From Dysgonomonas sp. ZJ279 (lineage in GTDB: Bacteria > Bacteroidota > Bacteroidia > Bacteroidales > Dysgonomonadaceae), in assembly GCF_011039205.1 (NCBI RefSeq), contig NZ_JAAKEL010000001.1, forward strand, positions 248,001 through 312,000: a stretch of DNA of 64,000 nucleotides, given 5' to 3'. Below are positions 34,719 to 44,439 of the stretch, piece by piece. The position numbers were made by a program, and so were the translations under genes. The notes below the pieces were generated by a model. It did not search any database. It saw nothing but the letters and a program-made list of their open reading frames with translations, and was not told where the DNA came from. Position 1 is the stretch's first letter; each line of letters begins with the position of its first letter.

Positions 34719-35822
34719 ATGCGAATACTTCTTATCGGAGAATATAGCCGTGTGCATCTAACCTTAGCTGAGGGCTTACGGGTTCTAGGTCATGAGGTTG
34801 TGGTAGCTTCAGACGGAGACCGGTTTAAGGATTATCCGCGTGATATAGATTTGACGCGTAAGAGCTCGGGGTTTATTGATACACTATTATGTTTAGTATC
34901 AGTCTTCAATAAATTCTCTAAATTCAAAGGCTATGATGTCGTGCAAATAATTAATCCCTGTTTTGTAACGCTTAATGTACGTATCAATCAATACCTTTAC
35001 AAACAGCTGAAGAAAAATAACAAACGGGTTTTCTTAGGTGCTTTCGGAGATGATTCCTACTGGGTAAGGGCTTGCTTAGCGAAAAATGTTTTTAAATATT
35101 CTGAGTTTTTTGTCGATGGCAAAAGCACAAATTTGCAGTATAATCAGAAGCTGGAGTCTCTATGGATTAATTCAAATAGGGAGATTGCTAACAATGAGAT
35201 GGCTGTGTCGTCTGATGGTATTGTAGCTTGTCTCTACGAATACTACAAATCGTATGAGCCTTATTATTCGGAAAAGCTTGCTTATATTCCTTTACCTATT
35301 AATACGTCAAAGATAGAATTTCAACCCATTGATCGTATTCCGGACAGAATCAATTTTTTTATTGGAATCAATAAAGACAGAAGTGAATATAAAGGTACTG
35401 ATGTAATGGACAGAGCATTGATTCGTTTGGCTCGGAAATATCCTGATCAGGTAGTTGTCTCTCGTGTAGAATCGGTAGGTTATGATGAGTATCAAAAACT
35501 TATGATGCAGGCTCACGTCGTCTTGGATCAGCTTTATTCGTATAGTCCGGCAATGAATGCCTTACTGGCGATGGCGCAGGGAAAGGTTGTGGTAGGAGGT
35601 GGAGAGCTCGAAATGTATGAGTTATTGGACGAAGAAGAGAACCACCCAATTATAAATGTCTACCCAACGGAAGATGATGTGTTTAATAAGTTAGAATATA
35701 TCGTTCTGAATAAGTATAAGATTCCTGAATTATCTCAAAATGGGAGATTGTTTGTCGACAAGCATCACGATTTTATAAGTGTCGCCCGACAATATCTAAA
35801 TTTTTGGGGTGAGGAAAAATAA
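34719..35822 (+). CDS. GT-B fold glycosyltransferase
   Basis: A 367-residue protein whose N-terminus (MRILLIGEYSRVHLTLAEGLRVLGHEVVVASDGD) and C-terminal half (LDQLYSYSPAMNALLAMAQGKVVVGGGELEMYEL, about 266-299) follow the GT1/GT4 pattern, with the glycine-rich loop and the acidic residue for nucleotide-sugar binding. It is a single gene with its own promoter. Its stop codon (35820-35822) lies at the edge of the truncated left arm of a palindromic element, so the gene's 3' end may have been trimmed. Donor and acceptor are unknown. Confidence 0.85.
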   Translation: MRILLIGEYSRVHLTLAEGLRVLGHEVVVASDGDRFKDYPRDIDLTRKSSGFIDTLLCLVSVFNKFSKFKGYDVVQIINPCFVTLNVRINQYLYKQLKKNNKRVFLGAFGDDSYWVRACLAKNVFKYSEFFVDGKSTNLQYNQKLESLWINSNREIANNEMAVSSDGIVACLYEYYKSYEPYYSEKLAYIPLPINTSKIEFQPIDRIPDRINFFIGINKDRSEYKGTDVMDRALIRLARKYPDQVVVSRVESVGYDEYQKLMMQAHVVLDQLYSYSPAMNALLAMAQGKVVVGGGELEMYELLDEEENHPIINVYPTEDDVFNKLEYIVLNKYKIPELSQNGRLFVDKHHDFISVARQYLNFWGEEK

Positions 35823-35823
35823 G

Positions 35824-35974
35824 ATTACATGTCTTTCTCTCTCTGTCATCCCGATACGTAGTGAGGGATCTGTTATCCTACAACAAGGAGTAGCCAAGAT
35901 CCCTCACTACGTATCGGGATGACAAATTCAAAAAAAGACATTATTGTACCTTTCCTTATATCGGACTCACCTTA
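35824..35974. repeat. MITE-like palindromic element, copy 3 (left arm truncated)
   Basis: The inner 28-bp inverted repeat is perfect (35844-35871, 35897-35924). The right arm B is complete and again exactly 50 bp (35925-35974), ending TTA, which is also the complement of the stop codon of the downstream minus-strand gene. Only about 20 bp of arm A remain on the left, and the outer repeat is missing there. Loop and right arm have the same order as in the copy at 2053. Confidence 0.88.
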
Positions 35975-37456
35975 AAATCTATAAGTCATCATTAGATAGC
36001 CTTCTTTTGCATGAGCTCTCACATCCTCATATTGGTCATAATTAGTTATGCGACTATAAAAATAAGACATGAGTGTAAAGTATATGCGTCTATGAAGTTT
36101 CACATCTGCTCTCAAACTAAAAGCTTGAAGAGTAGCCTGAGATTTGTCTCCCTGTACATTTAAAGTATTAGGATCGATAGTATTCCAATCTATTCCGACG
36201 GGATAACCTTTCCATGTAAACATACGGTAACCTTCGTAGGTACTATGTAATCCGAATATATCTTTATATGTTAAATTAAACCCTGCTTGCCAGCCCAAAC
36301 CACTTCCCATATTATAATTACGCATATCCACTTTGTAGTGATCACTTAGGGATGCCCCTAAAATGACAGCATTGAGATGTGTATACGCATCAAATAACCA
36401 ACTGGCAGATCTTTTGTTTTGATAGATTAATCCTCCTCCAAAAGATGCCGGAACAGAAAATCGATAGGGTATTCTGTTCGATTCAGATGAGATGGTATCT
36501 GAATCGTAATAGGCAAAGTGTTGGTATAAACCAAGACTCAAGTAATCTTTCTCGGTATCTATCAGCTCGGTTCCGTGAAGCCGCGCGGTTAAATTAAATC
36601 TGCCTAGGATAGGTTGTGATTTATGGGCATTTAAACTGGCTCTGAACATAAAATAATCGTAGGGCTGTTTGTTATATGTGTCGAATCGATCTCCATATTC
36701 GACATTAAGATTTGTTGTCCAGATCATTTCTTTCGCCCAATATGTTTTTCCAAGACTCAATGTCCTCACTCCTGTAGATGCTTCTATACGTATTTCGGGT
36801 ATACCATATTGCCGTCCCGAAGTTGGTTTCTTTTGCCATGCATCACCATTCATAATACGGGTAAGCCCACGAGTAGGTGATATGAGAAAGGCTGCAAATT
36901 CACGTCCTAAACGTTCTGTACCTTCAGCTCTATTGTCCAAAACTAAATCTGATGCACTATAGGACACTTCACCTATAACAATTCCTCCGATAGAAGTGGC
37001 AATTAGATCGTTGGTAGATGGAGGTTGATTTTCAAGAAGGACTTCCCATATAACACTGCCTCCAAGGGTAAAAGCAGCAGATTCCCAAAAATTGAATCCA
37101 TTTGCACGAGCTGAGTTGTAATACAAACTACCGGTATATGGATGCCCGAACATATTGGTCGCCATCTGATCGTTATCCCATTTAAAGCCATTTTTTAAAT
37201 TATTCTCTACTGTATTGATACTGATATAAGCATAATTTGCTTTTAGTGCGTATCGGTCAAATGCCCAGAGTCCTATATTCATTCCTACAATCTGTCCTAC
37301 TGCCAACTTCCAGTTCTTTTTAGAGTTGTAAGCTATGTCTATTGAGTCAGGAAGTACACGTTTCATCGCTGGCGCCTGATGCATAGAGTATTGAGCAGAT
37401 ACAGAAATGCAAGAAAAAAATGCAATTACTGATATTAAAAAAAATAAGCCTTTCAT
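35972..37456 (-). CDS. DUF3943 outer-membrane protein
   Basis: A 494-residue protein with a signal peptide (residues 1-21, ending CISVSAQ) and a beta-barrel-like second half rich in alternating aromatic residues, ending LMMTYRF with a C-terminal Phe typical of outer-membrane barrels. The middle contains the DUF3943 region (FGHPYTGSLYYNSARANGFNFWESAAF near 103-129), which carries a conserved HPY-G-YY-AR pattern. Function of the family is unknown to me. The stop codon's complement coincides with the outer end of a palindromic element. Confidence 0.85.
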   Translation of the reverse strand: MKGLFFLISVIAFFSCISVSAQYSMHQAPAMKRVLPDSIDIAYNSKKNWKLAVGQIVGMNIGLWAFDRYALKANYAYISINTVENNLKNGFKWDNDQMATNMFGHPYTGSLYYNSARANGFNFWESAAFTLGGSVIWEVLLENQPPSTNDLIATSIGGIVIGEVSYSASDLVLDNRAEGTERLGREFAAFLISPTRGLTRIMNGDAWQKKPTSGRQYGIPEIRIEASTGVRTLSLGKTYWAKEMIWTTNLNVEYGDRFDTYNKQPYDYFMFRASLNAHKSQPILGRFNLTARLHGTELIDTEKDYLSLGLYQHFAYYDSDTISSESNRIPYRFSVPASFGGGLIYQNKRSASWLFDAYTHLNAVILGASLSDHYKVDMRNYNMGSGLGWQAGFNLTYKDIFGLHSTYEGYRMFTWKGYPVGIDWNTIDPNTLNVQGDKSQATLQAFSLRADVKLHRRIYFTLMSYFYSRITNYDQYEDVRAHAKEGYLMMTYRF

Positions 37457-37567
37457 TGAAATATACTTATCCAGTTTGTATTATGTCGATATAAAATATT
37501 AACATAATACATCTTAAAATGTTCGGCAGATTTCAATATTAAGACAAATCTGATTTTTAGATTATGT

Positions 37568-38059
37568 TCAGATTTTCAGCACTTTATTTTCTTCTTTAAT
37601 TCTGACAAACAGCATTATACTATTAAGTAATGTGAAAATAATGGCAGTGTAATATAGACCAAATGCAAGAGGGATAATTGCTATCTCAGCAATGACAATG
37701 ATGTAATTAGGATGCTTGAAGTATTTATAAGGGCCTTTCTTTATCAATGGAAAATTGGGTGCACGGTATATTTTTGTATTCCAAAATCTACCTAGCGACA
37801 AAATAGTCCATGCCTTTAAGGCAATCAAAATGAAAAATAATATAAGCAAGAGGTAGTTGTACGAGCCTGTTCCTGCAAGAGTGTATTCTGTGATCAACGA
37901 AATGAAAAACAAGGTATGAAGTGCAATCATAAACGGATAGTGCTTCTGCCCGTATTCTATCGCTCCGTGTTTTAAAAGCCATTGTCCATTACTTCGGGCA
38001 AGAATTAATTCACCGATTCGTAGTAGAATTACAAATGAAATAAAAAAGAAAAAGGCCAT
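37568..38059 (-). CDS. ICMT-like membrane methyltransferase
   Basis: A 163-residue membrane protein with about five hydrophobic segments. The motif GPYKYFKHPNYIIVIAEI (near 110-127) is the S-adenosylmethionine site of isoprenylcysteine carboxyl methyltransferase-like proteins. It starts 1 bp after the type III polyketide synthase gene, so the two are translated together. In Bacillus subtilis, a related pair (BpsA/BpsB) makes alkylpyrones and methylates them; the same O-methylation role is inferred here. This protein also resembles a DUF-type family with unassigned substrates. Confidence 0.85.
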   Translation of the reverse strand: MAFFFFISFVILLRIGELILARSNGQWLLKHGAIEYGQKHYPFMIALHTLFFISLITEYTLAGTGSYNYLLLILFFILIALKAWTILSLGRFWNTKIYRAPNFPLIKKGPYKYFKHPNYIIVIAEIAIIPLAFGLYYTAIIFTLLNSIMLFVRIKEENKVLKI

Positions 38060-38060
38060 A

Positions 38061-39122
38061 TTATTTTTTCATTTGAAGTAGAACAATCTCACAAGAAAAT
38101 CCCGGTCCCATAGACATCATCAATCCATAACCGTCTTCAAAATCATGAGTGAAAAACTGTTCCAAGACATACAATACAGTGGAACTCGACATATTGCCGT
38201 AATTGTTCATTACCGTTCTGGTTGTCTTCAAAAAATCACCTTCTACACCCAGTGCTTCCTCATAAGCAGCAAGTACTTTTTTACCTCCCGGATGAAAAAT
38301 GAAATTCTTTATATCTGAAATTTTCAACTGATATTTGGCTAAGAAAGAAGAGACATCATTGTGTACATTTTGAGCAATAATAGCAGGAATACCCGAAGAA
38401 AATAAAACTTTAAAGCCATTATCTGTAAAATTCCATCCCATTATTTCTTGCGAATCGAAATATAATTTGCTTTCGTTACCAACAAATTTGATTTGGTGCT
38501 TAGCTTTATTTATACGATTATCTCCCATAACCAGGCAGGCAGCAACCCCGTCCGAAAATAAACTGGAACCGATAAAGTTGCTTTTACTAAAATCATCACG
38601 CAGAAAAGTAAGTGAACATAATTCTACCGCTACTAACAATACCACAGCTTCAGGATTTGCTTTAGCTACAGTACATGCTTTTGCATAACCCGATACGCCT
38701 CCTCCACATCCCAAACCAAAAATAGACATGCGGTTGACATGCTGGTTGAGCCTCATTTTATTTATTATCAGGGCATCCATGCTTGGAGTGGCAAGTCCGG
38801 TGGTTGAGATGAAAATAATATCGGTTATATCGTCCTTATTAATTTGTGCGGAAGAAATACACTTTTCAATCGCCTTGACGGAATATTCAAGAGCAAGCCT
38901 GATGTATTCGAGATTCTGCTCTTGAAAAGTATGCACGTCAGAATAGTAATCAAGCGACTTACACAAATTTCTTGTTACAATCTCTGTGTTATCAAATGCA
39001 CCCAACATTCTTTCTACTGCAGGAAATGATACAGCAAATAAACCTTTGGCATACTCTTTTACATCTTGTTGATTCGTTTTGAAAGGAAAATCTATTGTAG
39101 ATATTGCTGCTAATGAGGGCAT
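38061..39122 (-). CDS. Type III polyketide synthase (chalcone synthase-like)
   Basis: A 353-residue homodimeric ketosynthase that extends acyl-CoA starters with malonyl-CoA. The Cys-His-Asn triad is visible: C139 in FGLGCGGGVSGY, H277 in FIFHPGGKKVL, and N310 in NNYGNMSSST. The thiolase fold is complete and length is typical. It forms a two-gene unit with an ICMT-like methyltransferase. The likely products are alkylpyrones or alkylresorcinols from long-chain acyl-CoA, by analogy with bacterial homologues. The 305-bp region upstream (39123-39427) contains only the terminator at 39313 and no promoter I can define with confidence. Confidence 0.93.
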   Translation of the reverse strand: MPSLAAISTIDFPFKTNQQDVKEYAKGLFAVSFPAVERMLGAFDNTEIVTRNLCKSLDYYSDVHTFQEQNLEYIRLALEYSVKAIEKCISSAQINKDDITDIIFISTTGLATPSMDALIINKMRLNQHVNRMSIFGLGCGGGVSGYAKACTVAKANPEAVVLLVAVELCSLTFLRDDFSKSNFIGSSLFSDGVAACLVMGDNRINKAKHQIKFVGNESKLYFDSQEIMGWNFTDNGFKVLFSSGIPAIIAQNVHNDVSSFLAKYQLKISDIKNFIFHPGGKKVLAAYEEALGVEGDFLKTTRTVMNNYGNMSSSTVLYVLEQFFTHDFEDGYGLMMSMGPGFSCEIVLLQMKK

Positions 39123-39312
39123 AATTTATAATTTTATGAAATAAATAAAATGAAGGAGTCTGCTGTAATATTGTCGTTTTAAACAATTAACAGAGTATAA
39201 TAGTTTTGCCTTACTCTTTATCTTTATTCATAATTCTAAAATTACCCGATAGTTTCTCATAAAAGGTAAGGAAGGAATGAAGAACCAATCGAAGATTTCC
39301 GACGTGATAAAC

Positions 39313-39356
39313 TAAACAGAAATGGCTATTCGATTAAGAATAGCCATTTCTGTTTA
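39313..39356 (-). terminator. Long hairpin terminator after the PBP1A gene
   Basis: An 18-bp perfect stem (39313-39330 with 39339-39356) on an 8-nt loop. On the minus strand it is followed by T-rich sequence, about 70 bp beyond the PBP1A stop. The stem carries its own A/T tails, so it could also act in the other direction. Confidence 0.75.
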
Positions 39357-39427
39357 AACATTTATATATTACACCACATTAATACAAAGTTATGGATGAT
39401 AACTTTGTGGTTCGAAGCGTATTCTCT

Positions 39428-41797
39428 TTAATTAAACATCTTGTCAATCACAACAGGCTGATGATCTATTATATCGTCATCATCGGAGGCTCTGTCGCAC
39501 GGACTATATTTGGCCGATTGAAACTGGTCTGTTTGCTTATACTCTAAATCGGGGTCGGCATATACTTTTTTCATAAATAATCCGAATATAGGTAATGCCA
39601 TACTAGCACCTTGGCCGTCGCTTGTGCGATCGAAGTGAATAGAGCGATCTTCTCCACCGACCCAACATCCGGCAGATAATTTCGGCGTGAAGCCCATATA
39701 CCAACCATCGGAGTTGTTTTGTGTTGTACCCGTCTTACCACCCATCGGAGCTGTTATCCCATAATTCCGTCTGACGCGGCCTCCTGTTCCTCCATCCACT
39801 ACGCCGCGGAGCATATCTATCATTTTCACATAAGTGCTTTCTCCGAATACTTCATCGAGTTTAGGAGTGAAAGTAGCTACAATGTTTCCGTACATGTCTT
39901 CGATGTGAGTAACATATATAGGATTTGATCGGATACCCTTGTTTGCAAATGCAGTGTAAGCAGCAGTCATTTCAGCGACAGATACATCATGTGTTCCCAA
40001 CGACATAGATACTACGGGATCTATTCGTCCTGTAATTCCAAACGAGTGTAGCAGACGTGCAAATGTATAAGGGGATGTTTGTTTCATTAAATAGGCTGTA
40101 ACCCAGTTGTCAGAATTTTGTAGCCCCCATTTGATAGTTACTACTTCGCCAACTCTACGTGCGCTCGCATTTCTCGGACGCCATTCTTTTCCGGTTTCGG
40201 TTATAAGAACTTGCTCCACATGCAGCATTTCATCGCAAGGAGTCATACCTTCCTCCATAGCAAGCGTGTACAGATATGGTTTGATTGTTGAACCAACTTG
40301 TCGTCGTCCCATATTTACCATATCGTATTGAAAGTATTTGAAGTCAATTCCGCCGACATAAGCTCTCACAAAACCTGTTTGAGTATCCATTGCCATAAAT
40401 CCGGTACGGAGAAATCCTTTGTGATAACGAATCGAATCCCATGGAGTCATCGTGGTATCGATTTCTCCCTTCCACGAAAAGACTTTCATGTCGGTAGGCG
40501 TCTTGAATTCTTTGAGGATTTCTTTTTCAGATAATCCTTGATTCTTAAGCCCTCTGTATCTGTCAGTCACTTTCATTGCGCGCAGCAAAAGAGAATCTAC
40601 ATTCTTGGCTACAGAAGATGAAAATGGAGCATACGAACGGCCTTTCTTTTCTCTGTCGAAATCGGGTTGTAACTCTTTGCTGAAATGTTCTTCTACAGCT
40701 TCTTCTGCATATTTCTGCATGCGGGAATCAATTGTAGAATATATCTTTAACCCGTCAGTTGTCAGATTGTAATTTGAGCCATCGGCTTTTTTATTTTTGC
40801 TACACCAACCGTACAACGGGTTTGTTTCCCACTGCAGCGAATCGGATGCAAACTGTTCTGTTTGCCATGATGCGTAGTTCGATTTACTGGGTTTTTTTGC
40901 ATTCATTGCCATGCGCAGATATTCGCGGAAATAAGGAGCAAGCCCGTCCTTATGGTCTACCTTTTTGAAATCTAGTACTAATGGCAATTGCTTTAACGAA
41001 TCCAGTTCTTGTTTTGTAATGTAGTCGGCATTATACATTTGCTCAAGCACAACATTGCGCCGTCCTCTGGTGCGTTCATTTTTACGAAGAGGATTGTAAT
41101 ACGAAGGATTTTTACACATCCCGATCAGGGTTGCTGCCTCTTCTATTTTTAAGTCTTTAGGTGTTTTGTTGAAATATACCTGAGCGGCAGATTGGATACC
41201 CACTGCATTATATAAGAAGTCGAATTTGTTGAGATATAGGTTTATAATCTCATCTTTGGTGTAATATCTCTCCAATTGAACTGCAATAACCCATTCAATA
41301 GGTTTTTGCAATACACGTTCTACTACATTTTCGGCAGTAGGCGAATATAACTGTTTTGATAATTGTTGAGATATGGTACTACCTCCGCCTCCGCTGGATT
41401 GCTGAAGAATTCCTGTTTTTACAACAGCGCGGATTAATGCGAAAATATCTATTCCCGAATGGGAGTAGTATCGTGCATCCTCTGTTGCAACAAGAGCTTC
41501 GACAAGATAAGGCGATAAGTCGCTATAGCTCGAGTTGATCCGATTGTTCTTATCTTGAGAAAATGTTCCTAGCAACTGTCCATCTACCGAGTATACCTGT
41601 GAAGCGTATTTGTCGATGGGATTCTCAAGGTCTTTGATAGGAGGCATATAGCCGATAATACCTGTGCCTATAAGGATAAATATAAGTGTAACTGATACTA
41701 TGCCTGCTATGAAAAGTACCCACAATGCTTTAACAATCTTGTTGGGACTAAGTTGCTTAAAGAATGTGTTTTTATTTTTCTTTGTTTTCTTGCTCAT
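39428..41797 (-). CDS. Bifunctional penicillin-binding protein 1A
   Basis: A 789-residue class A PBP that polymerises glycan strands and cross-links peptides. After one N-terminal membrane span (near 28-50), the GT51 transglycosylase domain has EDARYYSHSGID (near 107-118) with the catalytic Glu, and GGSTISQQLSKQLY. The transpeptidase domain shows SxxK as STIK (in RRQVGSTIKPYLY, near 502), SDN as QNSDNWVT, and KTG as GGKTGTTQ. It lies 125 bp after priA and is followed by a terminator, so it may have its own promoter (TAAATTTG at 41820-41827, minus strand). Confidence 0.95.
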   Translation of the reverse strand: MSKKTKKNKNTFFKQLSPNKIVKALWVLFIAGIVSVTLIFILIGTGIIGYMPPIKDLENPIDKYASQVYSVDGQLLGTFSQDKNNRINSSYSDLSPYLVEALVATEDARYYSHSGIDIFALIRAVVKTGILQQSSGGGGSTISQQLSKQLYSPTAENVVERVLQKPIEWVIAVQLERYYTKDEIINLYLNKFDFLYNAVGIQSAAQVYFNKTPKDLKIEEAATLIGMCKNPSYYNPLRKNERTRGRRNVVLEQMYNADYITKQELDSLKQLPLVLDFKKVDHKDGLAPYFREYLRMAMNAKKPSKSNYASWQTEQFASDSLQWETNPLYGWCSKNKKADGSNYNLTTDGLKIYSTIDSRMQKYAEEAVEEHFSKELQPDFDREKKGRSYAPFSSSVAKNVDSLLLRAMKVTDRYRGLKNQGLSEKEILKEFKTPTDMKVFSWKGEIDTTMTPWDSIRYHKGFLRTGFMAMDTQTGFVRAYVGGIDFKYFQYDMVNMGRRQVGSTIKPYLYTLAMEEGMTPCDEMLHVEQVLITETGKEWRPRNASARRVGEVVTIKWGLQNSDNWVTAYLMKQTSPYTFARLLHSFGITGRIDPVVSMSLGTHDVSVAEMTAAYTAFANKGIRSNPIYVTHIEDMYGNIVATFTPKLDEVFGESTYVKMIDMLRGVVDGGTGGRVRRNYGITAPMGGKTGTTQNNSDGWYMGFTPKLSAGCWVGGEDRSIHFDRTSDGQGASMALPIFGLFMKKVYADPDLEYKQTDQFQSAKYSPCDRASDDDDIIDHQPVVIDKMFN

Positions 41798-41922
41798 ATA
41801 TAGAACTTCTAAATTGCTGCAAATTTATATAAAACGTTTCAATTATACAGATAAAAAAACTTAAATGCCTATGCTATTCATTTCTCTGTTTATAATATTC
41901 CTCTCTGGATATAGCCGCATAC

Positions 41923-44361
41923 TCACACCGGATCGACATCGAAATGAAATAATACGGCCTTGAATGCAGGATCGGTCAGTAGAGTTTTCTGATGAAAAAC
42001 AATAGACTCCCTTACCTTTTGTATCGATGCCTGATTTTCTATCTTTAATAGGATTTTTCTGATATATAGTGCCTGCACTCGGGCAACAGGCGGTTTGCTT
42101 GGGCCAAGTATGCGATCGCCGAATGATTGTTTCAGTAATTGAGTGAAGTGTCGTGCGCCACCATCAACAATATTTTCATCTCGTCCTCGGATAACAATTG
42201 CTATTAATCTGAAAAATGGGGGGTAATGAAACAGCCGCCTTTCGTCCGTTTGAAGTTCGTAGAATGATTCATAATCATTATTCCTAACATAATTGATAAC
42301 AGGATGTCCGGGATGCGATGTTTGAAGAAGTACAAGCCCTTGTTTGTTTTTGCGACCGGCTCTTCCGCTAACTTGCGTCATCAGCTGAAACGCTCTTTCG
42401 TGTGCCCTGAAGTCGGGATAATTGAGCAGATTGTCGGCATTCAGTATTCCTACAACACTAACATTGTCGAAGTCCAGACCCTTAGATACCATTTGTGTGC
42501 CGATAAGGATATTTGTTTTATTGTCTTCGAAATCAGAAATGATTCTCTCATATGATCTTTTCCCTCGAGTTGTATCAAGATCCATTCTTCCGATAGATGT
42601 GTCGGGGAAAATGGTGCTTACCTCTTCTTCTATACGTTCTGTTCCATAGCCTATTACCTCTAGGGTGGGGGTTTCGCATTCTTCGCAGACCGAAGGTGCA
42701 GAATAAGTTGCTCCACAATAATGGCAGATCATCATCCGTTGTCCTTTGTGATAAGTGAGACTCACATCGCAGTGCTTGCAATGCGGAGTCCATGAGCATG
42801 TTTTACATTCTAATAAAGAGGAGAAGCCTCGTCTGTTTTGGAATAATATAACCTGTTCTTTCTTAGATAAAATATCTTTCATCACCTCAATTAGAGGAGG
42901 AGATAAGACAGATTTCATTTGTTTCTTCCTTCGAAGTTCCTTCGTGTTGATAACAGATATATGAGGTAGCTTTATATCTTCGTGTCTTTTGGTTAGTTTT
43001 ACTAATCCATATCTCCCGTTCAGTGCATTATAGTAGGTTTCGATAGCAGGTGTTGCCGTACCGAGTAGTGTTTTTGCTTTATGTATATTTGCCAGAACAA
43101 TAGCAGCATTACGGGCATTGTACCGTGGTGCAGGGTCTTGTTGTTTATACGAAGCCTCATGCTCTTCATCTACAATAACGAGTCCAAGATCGGTGAAGGG
43201 TAAAAATACGGCAGATCGTGCACCTAAAACAACTTTGCATTCATCATTTTTCAGTAGTTTATTCCATATTTCGGCTCGTTCGTTATCGTTGAACTTGGAA
43301 TGGTAGACAGCTAATTGATTTCCGAATACACTTTTTAACCGCTCTGTAATCTGTGTTGTCAGGGCTATTTCTGGCAATAGGTACAACACCTGTTTGCCTT
43401 TACTGATCATGTCTTTAATCAGATGAATATATATTTCTGTTTTTCCGCTCGATGTTACTCCGAATAATAAAGTTACGTCTTTTTCTACGAATGAAGTTTG
43501 GATTTCATTATATGCCTCTTGCTGATAGTCATTCAAAGCGTATGCCGATTCTATATTCGATTCTCCATAGTAAAGCCGATTGACTTCGTTGTTGTATATT
43601 TCTAAAAGACCTTTTTTTACCAGTTCATTAAGTACGACAGATGATACATCAGCTTTTTCAAGAAGCTGTTTTTTTAATATGAGACCCTGGTTTTCATTGA
43701 GATGCAAAAAAGTCGTGAACAAATGCTGTTGCTTTTTGGCTTTACTGAGGCTGTCTAATAAGTTATTCAGTTCTTCGTCTGTATGCGATTTTGTTAGTCG
43801 AACGGCTGATTGTGTTTTTGGAGAATAAGTATTCTGGATATCTTCGCTGATGAAAGCTGCCTGCTTGTCTACTAATGATTTTATTGCAGGAAGGGGATTC
43901 GGTAAGCCTGTTAGCTTTTCTATATCTGCAATTGTTTGAGCTTTTGTTGGTGAAAGCTGATTGAAAACCTTCTGTTCATTTGGTGTAAATATTTCTTGTG
44001 CCTCAAATTCGGGATTAAGAATCACAAAAGTTTTGCTTTCAAGTTTGAGGGAAGACGGAAGTGCAGCCTTATATACATCACCGAGGGTGCACATGTAATA
44101 AGTGGAAATCCATTCCCAGAAACGCAATTGAGTAGGTAAAACAATTGGGTGATCTTCCAGTATGGACGTGATTTCTTTTATCTCATTTCGGGCTTCCGAT
44201 TTGTATACACGGAAAATGATACCTGTGTAGTATTTCTTTTTGCCGAAATGCACCACTGCCCTTACACCCTCTTTCGCTATATTACTTAATTCGCTGGGAA
44301 CTTCGTATGTGAAAAGAGTATCTAAGGGCAGTGGCAATATTAGATCGGCATATAGTGGCAT
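41923..44361 (-). CDS. priA: Primosomal replication restart helicase PriA
   Basis: An 812-residue superfamily 2 helicase that reloads the replisome at stalled forks. Walker A is FGVTSSGKTEIY (near 302-313), Walker B is VIVDEEHEASYKQQ (near 396-409). The zinc-binding cysteines lie in CKTCSWTPHCKHC and CHYCGATYSAPSVCEECE (near 520-565). The N-terminal DNA-binding domain (ADLILPLPLDTLFTYEVP) is intact. It precedes the PBP1A gene. Confidence 0.96.
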   Translation of the reverse strand: MPLYADLILPLPLDTLFTYEVPSELSNIAKEGVRAVVHFGKKKYYTGIIFRVYKSEARNEIKEITSILEDHPIVLPTQLRFWEWISTYYMCTLGDVYKAALPSSLKLESKTFVILNPEFEAQEIFTPNEQKVFNQLSPTKAQTIADIEKLTGLPNPLPAIKSLVDKQAAFISEDIQNTYSPKTQSAVRLTKSHTDEELNNLLDSLSKAKKQQHLFTTFLHLNENQGLILKKQLLEKADVSSVVLNELVKKGLLEIYNNEVNRLYYGESNIESAYALNDYQQEAYNEIQTSFVEKDVTLLFGVTSSGKTEIYIHLIKDMISKGKQVLYLLPEIALTTQITERLKSVFGNQLAVYHSKFNDNERAEIWNKLLKNDECKVVLGARSAVFLPFTDLGLVIVDEEHEASYKQQDPAPRYNARNAAIVLANIHKAKTLLGTATPAIETYYNALNGRYGLVKLTKRHEDIKLPHISVINTKELRRKKQMKSVLSPPLIEVMKDILSKKEQVILFQNRRGFSSLLECKTCSWTPHCKHCDVSLTYHKGQRMMICHYCGATYSAPSVCEECETPTLEVIGYGTERIEEEVSTIFPDTSIGRMDLDTTRGKRSYERIISDFEDNKTNILIGTQMVSKGLDFDNVSVVGILNADNLLNYPDFRAHERAFQLMTQVSGRAGRKNKQGLVLLQTSHPGHPVINYVRNNDYESFYELQTDERRLFHYPPFFRLIAIVIRGRDENIVDGGARHFTQLLKQSFGDRILGPSKPPVARVQALYIRKILLKIENQASIQKVRESIVFHQKTLLTDPAFKAVLFHFDVDPV

Positions 44362-44439
44362 TTTATAAGTACTATAAATGTATTGTTGTTACGCATCTAG
44401 TCATAACAAGCTTGTTTATGACACCTATAAAATTACAAA

